64,000 bases of DNA. It comes from Ethanoligenens sp047722935 (GTDB lineage Bacteria > Bacillota > Clostridia > Oscillospirales > Ethanoligenentaceae). Positions 51,811 to 59,256 of this stretch are shown here, piece by piece. The DNA lies in NCBI GenBank assembly GCA_047722935.1, contig JBDNZS010000009.1, positions 7,006 through 71,005 on the forward strand. Reading direction: 5' to 3'. The stretch's first letter is position 1. Every line of letters starts with the position of its first letter. Under the pieces are notes generated by a model. The model was given only the letters and a program-made list of their open reading frames with translations, ran no database searches and had not been told where the DNA came from. Made by a program: the position numbers and the translations under genes.

Positions 51811-53114
51811 ACGCATTGCAAAGGAACGACCGGTTTTATCTGCCGATATTGCTGCTTGCCGTCTCCGCGCTATATTTTTCGTGGGCGCTGATTATCCCAT
51901 TCGGCGCGGCGCCTGATGAAACACTTCGTTATGATGTTGTCCGGTTCATTTTACAGTATCACATGCTGCCGGTAGCTGGCGACCCGCGCCTGTTTTATGC
52001 TGCCGGGCAGACCTACGCCGCCATGCCGTTTTTTTCCTATATCTTATCCGCGTTGCTATGTATACTGGTCAAACTGACGGGTATACCCATCGTTCCTTAT
52101 CTCATTGCACGGCTGGTCTCCGTATTTTCCGGTGTGGCGGCGGTCTATTTCGTCTATCGGATTTCAGAGATGTTTTTTCAGGATGCACTTACCCAAAAGT
52201 TTGTCCCACTTTTTTTTGCGTTCATCCCGCAATTTGCCTTCATTTGCGCATATACGAATCAAGATGCGTTGATGGTAATGCTCAGCGCGGCCACGATTTT
52301 TCTTTGGCTGAAAGGCCTTCGGGAAAATTGGAGTTTTCAAACAGTCGCGTGGTTGGGTGTGGTCTTGGGCATAATGCTGTTGACCTATATCAACGGGTAT
52401 GTTCTGATTCTAGGTACTCTATTTATCGTGCTGATTTCTTATCGCGGCAAGGGTTCACGCGCATTTGCCTGTAAATTGCTGCTTTGTCTGGGTATCATGG
52501 CGGCAATCGGCGGATGGTTCTTTATCCGCAGTGGCATTTTGTACCACGGGGATCTGCTGGGGCTTTCCACGACCGACCGCATCGCGGAACATTTGGCAAT
52601 GGGAAAAGACAAACCATCCATACGCCTTATTTCCATCATTCATTTGCGCGGGTTTGCGGATATGCTGTTCGACACGATTTGGCCAATGGAAACATTCCGT
52701 TCGTTTTGGGCAACCTTTGGTTCCATGACCCTTTCGCTGAATCCCAATTATTATCTGTATATTCTAGGATTACATGTTGTTGCATTCGTCGGCCTTTCTG
52801 CCAAATTGCTGGAGAAAGCAAAAGGGGGATGGCGCGCGCTGCTACGCAGCCCGTTTACCATTACGCTCCTGCTGGTGGCCATCGGGGCGCTTATTTTACA
52901 TGCCCATTATTCTCTCACCAGCGATTTCCAGCCACAGGGGCGCTATATGTATCCCGGCCTGGTAGCAATCGTGCTGATGATGGTTATGGGGTTTGAAAGG
53001 GCGCTGTCCGGCAAAATAAAGCGATGGTTTTATTTGTTGGTGTCTTTGTCTTTTCTTTTGGTACAGATGCTGACCATCTATCAAATCCTTTTTAAATACT
53101 ATTTTATACAGTGA
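51807..53114 (+). CDS. Multi-pass membrane glycosyltransferase, GT-C / DUF2142-like
   Basis: 435 aa from GTG 51807, seven bases after a G-run; an in-frame ATG at 51792 is an alternative start. About ten to eleven membrane helices. The first external loop has an acidic pair in PFGAAPDETLRYD, as in GT-C enzymes that use polyprenyl-phosphate sugars (PMT, ArnT, DUF2142). Near the C-terminus SDFQPQGRYMYPGLVAIVLM is a typical feature of DUF2142. It could place the lipid-linked amino sugar on an external acceptor. Overlaps the aminotransferase stop by 4 bp. Confidence 0.78.
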   Translation: MNALQRNDRFYLPILLLAVSALYFSWALIIPFGAAPDETLRYDVVRFILQYHMLPVAGDPRLFYAAGQTYAAMPFFSYILSALLCILVKLTGIPIVPYLIARLVSVFSGVAAVYFVYRISEMFFQDALTQKFVPLFFAFIPQFAFICAYTNQDALMVMLSAATIFLWLKGLRENWSFQTVAWLGVVLGIMLLTYINGYVLILGTLFIVLISYRGKGSRAFACKLLLCLGIMAAIGGWFFIRSGILYHGDLLGLSTTDRIAEHLAMGKDKPSIRLISIIHLRGFADMLFDTIWPMETFRSFWATFGSMTLSLNPNYYLYILGLHVVAFVGLSAKLLEKAKGGWRALLRSPFTITLLLVAIGALILHAHYSLTSDFQPQGRYMYPGLVAIVLMMVMGFERALSGKIKRWFYLLVSLSFLLVQMLTIYQILFKYYFIQ

Positions 53115-53180
53115 TTTCGTCTATGCACACTGTAAAAAGATACCGCTGGAATCGTATGGCTTCTGCCGGGAGAAAGTGCA

Positions 53181-53861
53181 ATGGAACTATCCCTGTTACG
53201 CGTTTGGAAACGTATATCTCGTTTTTCTGCCCTGTTGCTGCCGCTTGTGATTGCAGCGGTACTGTTGCTGGTGCTGTATTGCAGTCTGCCCCTGCAAAAA
53301 ACAATAGCGGAGGCACCATATGCGGTCAGCAAGATCCAGCAGCCGGAAAAAATGGCTGATGTCCGGCAAACGTTTGTTGCGCGGGGAGATACGCTGTGCG
53401 GAATCACCGTCAAGATTACGCCGGCAGAGCCCAAGCCCGATGCGGCGTTGGCGCTGACGGTATTGGATAGCGTAGGTCACAGGATTAGCAGCCAACAAGT
53501 CACCATAGCTCGTATTGACAAATCAAAAGCGGTTACGATATCATTTGCACCCGTCCGGCAGGCCAAAGGCAAACAGTTTACGCTGGAGGTTTGTCCGGTT
53601 GAAGAGAAGTGGTTGGAGGGGTGTACTCTCTATTGGAAGCCGACAGTCGGGAAACCAACAATCGCACATGGGCAGAGGTTGACGATTGATGGAGTCCCGC
53701 GCAACGGTATGCTGGCAATCAAGACGGTCTATATGTCTTCCCGCATAGAGGCGCTTTATAACGGCCGCTATGCAGATGCGTATGTTTCATTGGTGTTATG
53801 CGTTATGGTGGTTTCGATTGTGCTATGTTGTTTGTTGTTCGGGCGACTGCTCAAAAAATAA
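53181..53861 (+). CDS. Two-helix membrane protein with extracellular beta domain
   Basis: 226 aa. Membrane helices at about 17-38 and 202-222 flank an external domain (about 40-200) rich in beta strands: VRQTFVARGDTLCGITVKIT, DAALALTVLDSVGHRISSQ, VTISFAPVRQAKGKQFTLEV, CTLYWKP. I recall a similar QTF-x-A...L-G-I...F-x-P...S-K-G-K pattern in extracellular parts of DUF2142-type proteins, so this looks like that domain as a separate subunit. ATG 53181 follows GGGAGAAAG. It is the last gene of the operon. Confidence 0.7.
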   Translation: MELSLLRVWKRISRFSALLLPLVIAAVLLLVLYCSLPLQKTIAEAPYAVSKIQQPEKMADVRQTFVARGDTLCGITVKITPAEPKPDAALALTVLDSVGHRISSQQVTIARIDKSKAVTISFAPVRQAKGKQFTLEVCPVEEKWLEGCTLYWKPTVGKPTIAHGQRLTIDGVPRNGMLAIKTVYMSSRIEALYNGRYADAYVSLVLCVMVVSIVLCCLLFGRLLKK

Positions 53862-53898
53862 AAACATCCCCAAGGCAAACGCCTTGGGGATGTTTTTA
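53860..53898. terminator. Bidirectional terminator
   Basis: AAAACATCCCCAAGGC, loop AAAC, GCCTTGGGGATGTTTT: a perfect 16-bp stem flanked by A and T tracts. It ends the glycosylation operon on + and the rpsF-ssb-rpsR operon on -. Confidence 0.95.
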
Positions 53899-53909
53899 TA
53901 AAAACGTAC

Positions 53910-54185
53910 TTAATCGCTTACATACGGAAGCAGCGCCAGATGTCTGGCCCGTTTGATGGCAATGGTCAACTCGCGCTGGTGATGTGCACAGGTGCCCGTC
54001 ACACGGCGTGGCAAAATCTTTGCCCGCTCAGAAAGATATTTGCGCAGTTTAGCAATATCTTTGTAATCAATAGATTCTACTTTATCCACGCAGAAAGAGC
54101 AAACTTTCCGACGGCCTCTGCGGCCACCGTTGCGGCGGTCTCCTCTGTCCCGGTCTCTATCTCTGTCTCTGTCTTCTCTGCCCAT
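53910..54185 (-). CDS. rpsR: Ribosomal protein bS18
   Basis: 91 aa. An Arg/Asp/Gly-rich N-terminus leads to KVCSFCVDKVESIDYKDIAK and ILPRRVTGTCAHHQRELTIA, with IKRARHLALLPYVSD at the end, the S18 core. The C4-like cysteines/histidine in CSFC and TCAHH are present. It is the last gene in rpsF-ssb-rpsR. GGAGGCTG precedes the start on the - strand. Confidence 0.97.
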   Translation of the reverse strand: MGREDRDRDRDRDRGDRRNGGRRGRRKVCSFCVDKVESIDYKDIAKLRKYLSERAKILPRRVTGTCAHHQRELTIAIKRARHLALLPYVSD

Positions 54186-54229
54186 TGTGCAGCCTCCTTT
54201 GTTCGTTTATCCGATTACATAATCCGGCG

Positions 54230-54676
54230 TTAGAATGGAAGATCGTCGTCTCCCGCGATTTCTATGAAATCACCGTTATCCCCGTTGGAAATAGCTGGTG
54301 CGCCGTCGCTCTGTGCACCGCTGTTAGAGTGGCTGTCAGGATTGCCATAGGAATCCCGACGCGGCTCCGCAAAATGCACGTTGCTGGCGACCACTTCAAA
54401 TGCGCGGCGTTTGTTACCGTCCCGGTCGGTATAACTGCGGGTCTGGATAGCCCCTTCCACCGCGACCAACTGGCCTTTGTGGAAATACTTGGCTGCAAAC
54501 TCCGCTGTACCCCGCCAGCAGACGATATCAATAAAATCAGTCTGCCGCTCGGTGCCCGAACGGGAATAGCTGCGGTCTACCGCAAGGGAAAAGGATGTGA
54601 CCGCAATATCGCTGTTTGTGTGCCGAAGCTCCGGGTCAGCGGTCAGCCGGCCATTCAACGCCACTACATTCAACAT
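54230..54676 (-). CDS. ssb: Single-stranded DNA-binding protein
   Basis: 148 aa. OB fold (about 1-105) with MLNVVALNGRLTADPELRHT, FSLAVDRSYSRSGTERQTDF and DIVCWRGTAEFAAKYFHKGQ. A Gly/Ser/Asn linker ends in the acidic tip DDDLPF that binds replication partners. It sits between rpsF and rpsR, as in most Firmicutes. Confidence 0.97.
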   Translation of the reverse strand: MLNVVALNGRLTADPELRHTNSDIAVTSFSLAVDRSYSRSGTERQTDFIDIVCWRGTAEFAAKYFHKGQLVAVEGAIQTRSYTDRDGNKRRAFEVVASNVHFAEPRRDSYGNPDSHSNSGAQSDGAPAISNGDNGDFIEIAGDDDLPF

Positions 54677-54691
54677 GACAAATCACGCTCC

Positions 54692-54979
54692 TTATTTGCG
54701 TATAATGAGCGAACGCAGCACGCCGTCGTTCAGTTTGAGCTGGCGATCCAGTTCAGCCGGGAAGTTGTTATCGGATGAAAAAGTGAACTGCACATAAATG
54801 CCTTCGTTTTCATCATTGATGGGATAGGCCAGACGGCGTCTGCCCCATTCATCAACTGTTTCAAGCGTACCGTTTTCGGTCACAAGCGCTTTGAATTTTT
54901 CAAGAAGCGCCGAGGTCGGTTCCTCACCCAGATTGGACTTGAAGATGACCACGCTTTCGTACTTGCTGATTGTTGCCAT
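54692..54979 (-). CDS. rpsF: Ribosomal protein bS6
   Basis: 95 aa from ATG 54979, with AAGGAGGTGC upstream on the - strand. SKYESVVIFKSNLGEEPTSA, TVDEWGRRRLAYPINDENEG and IYVQFTFSSDNNFPAELDRQ are S6 features. It is the first gene of its operon, with a consensus promoter about 95 bp upstream. Confidence 0.96.
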   Translation of the reverse strand: MATISKYESVVIFKSNLGEEPTSALLEKFKALVTENGTLETVDEWGRRRLAYPINDENEGIYVQFTFSSDNNFPAELDRQLKLNDGVLRSLIIRK

Positions 54980-55310
54980 AAAAGCACCTCCTTTTGGACA
55001 TAAGACCGCTGTAAGCGGCAAGGACACGGAATGCCCGCCATGCATGGCAGAACGGGACAACCCGACAAATAATTAGTTTACCATAGCAGCGGTATGTTGT
55101 CAAGCCCGTGCTGAATGAGATATGACCTTATCATATCCAATCTGAGAGTGAACCAGCACATTCTGTTGCAAATCATATCGTATCACATTGTTTTGGCTTG
55201 TTTTATAAGAGATTTTGTCCGACATGTGTATTGCCTTGTAACGATTTATGCTATAATAGATGTGGAATCCACGTTCGAGAAAATGAGGGACTGCAAAAAA
55301 GGGGAACGCC
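54980..55310. other. Divergent intergenic region between rpsF and the amidotransferase gene
   Basis: About 330 bp. It carries the - strand rpsF promoter (55075-55103) and, for the + strand, an extended -10 TGCTATAAT at 55249-55257 without a clear -35. No gene was found. Confidence 0.6.
55075..55103 (-). promoter_or_regulatory. Sigma-A promoter of rpsF-ssb-rpsR
   Basis: On the - strand TTGACA (55103-55098), 17-base spacer, TAAACT (55080-55075). Confidence 0.85.
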
Positions 55311-56015
55311 ATGCACCTGCATTATTTACAGCACATCCCGTTGGAAACACCGGGCAGTATCCTGTCTTGGGCGGAGGAACGGGGATATCTGCTTAGCCAC
55401 ACGGCCTTTTTCAATGGGGAGGATCTTCCGTCCCAACAGGATTTTGATTGGCTTATCGTGATGGGTGGACCGATGAATATCTACGAAGAACAGGAACATC
55501 CATGGATCGCGCTGGAGAAGGCGTTTATCCGGCAGGCAATCAATACCGGCAAAACCGTCATTGGTATTTGTCTGGGCAGCCAGCTTATCGCGGACGTGAT
55601 TGGCGGAAAAGTCACGCGCGGCGCTTTGCCGGAGATCGGATGGACACCTGTTACATGGAACGAAACAGCCAAAGCCAATCCGCTTTTTGCGGGGTTTCCA
55701 GAAACATCTGTTGTGTTTGAATGGCATTATGACACCTTTTCCACATTGCCGGAGGAAGCAGTAGTTTTAGCCTCAAGCCCGGCTTGTGCGCATCAGGCGT
55801 TTGTCTACAGGGAGCGTGTCTTTGGGTTCCAATTCCATTTGGAAAACACACCGGATATGCTGCGCGGATACATCGCGGCAAGTGGAGACGAGATGGTTCC
55901 TGGGCCATACACCCAGACGCCGGAGCAAGTGATGGCACATCCGGCACGTATTGCGGAAAACAATGCGTGGATGGCGGCTTTTTTGACCGCTTTGGAAAAT
56001 CGGCAGACCCAATAG
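55311..56015 (+). CDS. Class I glutamine amidotransferase-like protein
   Basis: 234 aa. The catalytic Cys87 is in TVIGICLGSQLIADVIGG and H176 and E178 in FGFQFHLENTP. The start MHLHYLQHIPLETPGSILSW is of the type seen in stand-alone GMP-synthase-like amidotransferases (YfeJ-type). No synthetase domain is joined to it. The partner, and thus the true reaction, is unknown; some relatives act on gamma-glutamyl compounds. The next gene starts 19 bp later. Confidence 0.85.
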   Translation: MHLHYLQHIPLETPGSILSWAEERGYLLSHTAFFNGEDLPSQQDFDWLIVMGGPMNIYEEQEHPWIALEKAFIRQAINTGKTVIGICLGSQLIADVIGGKVTRGALPEIGWTPVTWNETAKANPLFAGFPETSVVFEWHYDTFSTLPEEAVVLASSPACAHQAFVYRERVFGFQFHLENTPDMLRGYIAASGDEMVPGPYTQTPEQVMAHPARIAENNAWMAAFLTALENRQTQ

Positions 56016-56033
56016 AAAGGATGAAACAACAGC

Positions 56034-56588
56034 ATGGAACAAGTTTCTTATAAACAACGCAATTGTGAAGATCAAGAAAAAATCAATCAGTTTTTGACAG
56101 AGTCCCGCAGCGGCACCATCGGTATCGGTGGGGACGAGTACCCGTATGTTGTCCCGCTCAACTATGTGTGGGTGGACGGCTGTATCTATTTTCATGGCAT
56201 GGGTTCGGGAAAAACCGTGCGCCTGCTGGCGGAACACAAACGTGTTAGCTTCACCGTCTACCGCGAACACGGCACTGTGACCGACCCCGTGCCCTGTCAT
56301 GCGGATACCTCATATTTCAGCGTGATGCTGTTCGGCGAGGTGGAAAAAGTGGTGGATCATGAGGAGGCGGCACATGCCCTTCAAGTTTTACTGGAAAAAT
56401 TCATGCCGGGATTTTATAAACAGAAGCTATCAGCCAATCTGGTTGAAAAGTACCGTTCCGGTATGGATGGTAATGCTGTGGCGGTTTACCGCATCAAACC
56501 GATCCAGGTCACCGCTAAAGAAAATGCTGTCAGCCCGGATATGCTGTTCGGACACGGTGGGCATCCCGGAAAACATCCTGCGCTTTGA
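56034..56588 (+). CDS. Pyridoxamine 5-phosphate oxidase-related flavoprotein (NimA-like)
   Basis: 184 aa. It has a split-barrel FMN-binding pattern: INQFLTESRSGTIGIGGDEY, PYVVPLNYVWVDGCIYFHGM and GSGKTVRLLAEHKRVSFTVY. This fits the NimA/5-nitroimidazole reductase-like branch often seen in anaerobes. Substrate unknown. It probably forms a short operon with the amidotransferase and ends in a strong hairpin. Confidence 0.83.
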   Translation: MEQVSYKQRNCEDQEKINQFLTESRSGTIGIGGDEYPYVVPLNYVWVDGCIYFHGMGSGKTVRLLAEHKRVSFTVYREHGTVTDPVPCHADTSYFSVMLFGEVEKVVDHEEAAHALQVLLEKFMPGFYKQKLSANLVEKYRSGMDGNAVAVYRIKPIQVTAKENAVSPDMLFGHGGHPGKHPAL

Positions 56589-56603
56589 CTTGAATTGCTG
56601 CAT

Positions 56604-56646
56604 AACCAACGCCTAAAGAACATGTTCTTTAGGCGTTGGTTTATTT
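56604..56646 (+). terminator. Hairpin terminator after the flavoprotein gene
   Basis: ACCAACGCCTAAAGAAC and GTTCTTTAGGCGTTGGT form a perfect 17-bp stem with a two-base centre, followed by TTTATTTT. Confidence 0.88.
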
Positions 56647-56675
56647 TAAGGATATTGAAATGACGAAACGTGCTT

Positions 56676-57524
56676 TTATCCGGTGGCCCCTGCAGATTTT
56701 TTTGCCGGAAAAAGCAATGCACGCATATCCTTTTCCGGCAAAGGGTGGGCATATAGAAAGCCCTGTGCCAAGTCACAGCCTTGCCGTTTGAGTAGGTCGC
56801 GCTGGGCGGGCGTTTCTACCCCCTCTGCTACCACACACATGGAGAGGTCATGAGCCATGCATATGATATGCTTTGTAATGATGCGTGCTTTTTGCTTGGC
56901 AGTGATTTGGGATACAAAACAGCGGTCAATTTTCAACGTTTGGACGGGCAAACGGTCGAGATATTGCAAAGAGGAGTAACCGGTTCCAAAGTCATCCAGC
57001 GCGACCCGTATGCCGAAAGCGTGCAGGCGCGTTAATACTTTGGCGGCTTGCACCAAATCTTGGATGACGGCCTGTTCAGTCACTTCCAATTCCAATAGAC
57101 TTGGGTCAAAGCCGGACTTACGCAGGGCAGACAGGACCAACCGGTCTGCGTGGGCAAATTGTTTGGGGGACAGGTTGATTGCCAGTCTGCATGGGAGAAC
57201 GCCCGCACCACTCCATACTTTTACTTGGCAGCAGGCGGTATGCAATATCCATTCCCCGATGGGCAGGATAAGTCCGGTCTCTTCTGCCACCTGAATGAAT
57301 GAGGAGGGCAGTATGGGCACGTCCGCAGGCGAGAGCCAGCGCAGGAGCGCTTCCATCCCCACTATTCGGCCCGTGCGCAGGTCGTATTGGGGCTGATAAG
57401 CCACTGTAAACCGCTGGTTAGCCAAAGCACTCCGCAATTGATATGCGACGTCGTCGGGGCGGCACGGAAAGGTTTCACCGCCCGCATTTTCGTCTGCTGT
57501 TATCTGAATATTTGAATTTTCCAT
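56676..57524 (-). CDS. EAL-domain cyclic-di-GMP phosphodiesterase
   Basis: 282 aa, stand-alone EAL domain. Key residues are present: E58 in GMEALLRW, N117 in LAINLSPKQF, the LEVTE block near 146-150, D177-D178 in LDDFGTGYSSL, K198 in LKIDRCFV and E234 in VVAEGVET, plus the AQGF end motif. It should therefore cut c-di-GMP. There is no GGDEF, PAS or membrane segment; about 25 N-terminal residues have no clear fold. It is likely soluble. By lowering c-di-GMP it would favour motility, which suits this genome. It follows a G-rich ribosome site. Confidence 0.92.
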   Translation of the reverse strand: MENSNIQITADENAGGETFPCRPDDVAYQLRSALANQRFTVAYQPQYDLRTGRIVGMEALLRWLSPADVPILPSSFIQVAEETGLILPIGEWILHTACCQVKVWSGAGVLPCRLAINLSPKQFAHADRLVLSALRKSGFDPSLLELEVTEQAVIQDLVQAAKVLTRLHAFGIRVALDDFGTGYSSLQYLDRLPVQTLKIDRCFVSQITAKQKARIITKHIICMAHDLSMCVVAEGVETPAQRDLLKRQGCDLAQGFLYAHPLPEKDMRALLFPAKKSAGATG

Positions 57525-57542
57525 GGAAACCCCCCCTGTTCC

Positions 57543-59105
57543 TTATCCTTGCGGACGCGAATCGGGGGTGCTTGTCCGTGCAGACGGCGCGGTTCCCCCT
57601 TGATAGTATATGCGCAGCCGTACCGGCGGGGGGCCTTCAAGCTGTCTGCCTTCTGCTGTGAAGCGTCCGCCATGGCAAGGGCAATCCCAGCTTTTTTCAG
57701 CTTCGTTCCATGTGAGAGTGCAGCCCAAATGCGTACAGGTGATGTCCAGCACCGTCAGCCTGCCGTCGGGATGACGGTAGGCGCCGGCTTTTTTACCCTC
57801 GAACAGCACAATGCCGCCCTCTCCGGGCTGTAAATCTTCGGCCCGGCCCGGTTTTTTGAGTTTGGATTGCACCATTGCGCCTACCTGACCGGATAGTTCT
57901 CCTGCCATGGTCGCTGTCCCAGCCAAATGCAGGCGTGCGGGGTCATAGGGCGCGCCGCGCGCACTTTTGCCGGTGGTAATCCAATCCGTGAGCAGGATGC
58001 CGGCTAATGTGCCGTTTGACAGCCCCCATTTATTGAAGCCGGTCGCTACATAGATGTTTGATTGCGGCGCGCTTGGCCCGATGTACGGGATGCCGTCCGG
58101 TGTTTGATAGTCCTGCGCCGACCAGCGTGCCAGCAGGGAGAACGGTCCCGCAAGTTTTTCCGCATAGGCGGTGAGCGCTTCGAAATGCCGTTCGCCATCT
58201 TGCTCACGGATGTCCCGCCCTGTAATGTGCCCGTCTCCCATCACGAGCAGAATTTTTTTACCGTTATCTATCACGGTGCGCACGGAACGGATGGGGTCGC
58301 CCGCGCTGATATAGCTGCCGGCAGGCCAAGATCTTTCTGGCTCTACTGCCACACCGTAACTGCGGCGGGGGTAAAGACGGGTGAAATATGCGCCGAAGTT
58401 TTCAAAAAACGGATATTGCGTTGCCACAATCAAATGGTGTGATTTGATGCGCACGCCGTTTTCACACACCGCCTCTACCGTTTTACCGGTACGTACCTGT
58501 ACCACCTTGGTATGCTCGCAGCACTTGGCGCCTTTGTTGGCGGCCGCGGCCGCCAGTGCCTGCAAATAGCGGAGCGGGTGGATGACCGCTTGTCCATATA
58601 GAACGGTGGTGCAAATGTTTTGTGGCGGAAAATCGGGTCGGAACAAGAAGCGCGCGTCTATCCCCACACTCTTGATGGCTTCAAATTCATTTTCTACAAG
58701 CTGCCGCTCGTCCTCATTGCGGGCGAACAGGTAGGCGTCACTTTCAGCAAAGCCGCAGTCCATGTCGCTGCTCAGCGCGAATTGCTTGACAAATGCGACT
58801 GCGTCGCGTTGGGTGCAGGCGATCTGTACAGCTTCCGCCTTGCCCGGCAGTTTGCATAGCCGACCGTAAAGCGCCCCATGCAGCGTGCTGACTTTTCCAG
58901 TGCTTTTGCCGGTAGTACCGCATCCCAGTGTGCCTGACTCCAACAGCAGGACGGTAGCGCCTGCTTTCGCAAGATGGTAGGCGCAGCTCACGCCCGTAAT
59001 ACCGCCGCCAACAATTAGTACATCGGCTTCGGTGTCCGCCTCCAGTGCGGGAAATGCCGCACATCCCGCTGTTTTTTCCCAATACGATTGCGTGTAGTTC
59101 TCCAT
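57543..59105 (-). CDS. FAD-dependent oxidoreductase fused to Rieske [2Fe-2S] domain
   Basis: 520 aa from ATG 59105, with GAGGGG upstream. The DAO-type FAD domain starts with DVLIVGGGITGVSCAYHLAK (dinucleotide fold) and runs to about residue 420, including FNKWGLSNGTLAGILLTDWI. The C-terminal Rieske domain (about 450-505) has CTHLGC and CPCHGGRF, giving the two Cys and two His ligands. This two-part protein is known from Bacillus (YhfW-like) and other Firmicutes; substrate not established. It converges with nothing and lies next to the EAL gene on the same strand, 18 bp away. Confidence 0.9.
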   Translation of the reverse strand: MENYTQSYWEKTAGCAAFPALEADTEADVLIVGGGITGVSCAYHLAKAGATVLLLESGTLGCGTTGKSTGKVSTLHGALYGRLCKLPGKAEAVQIACTQRDAVAFVKQFALSSDMDCGFAESDAYLFARNEDERQLVENEFEAIKSVGIDARFLFRPDFPPQNICTTVLYGQAVIHPLRYLQALAAAAANKGAKCCEHTKVVQVRTGKTVEAVCENGVRIKSHHLIVATQYPFFENFGAYFTRLYPRRSYGVAVEPERSWPAGSYISAGDPIRSVRTVIDNGKKILLVMGDGHITGRDIREQDGERHFEALTAYAEKLAGPFSLLARWSAQDYQTPDGIPYIGPSAPQSNIYVATGFNKWGLSNGTLAGILLTDWITTGKSARGAPYDPARLHLAGTATMAGELSGQVGAMVQSKLKKPGRAEDLQPGEGGIVLFEGKKAGAYRHPDGRLTVLDITCTHLGCTLTWNEAEKSWDCPCHGGRFTAEGRQLEGPPPVRLRIYYQGGTAPSARTSTPDSRPQG

Positions 59106-59256
59106 TTTTTCCCCTCTCACTGTGATTTTCCCGCTGGTTTTCCCGTTTTCGTGATTAGTATGCACAAAAATGGGAAAAATACAGACATCTTCAAAAAATG
59201 AATTGCCTCGTTTTGCGGATTTGCGGCGGTGCAATATGACGGAAGGATGTCAAGCC

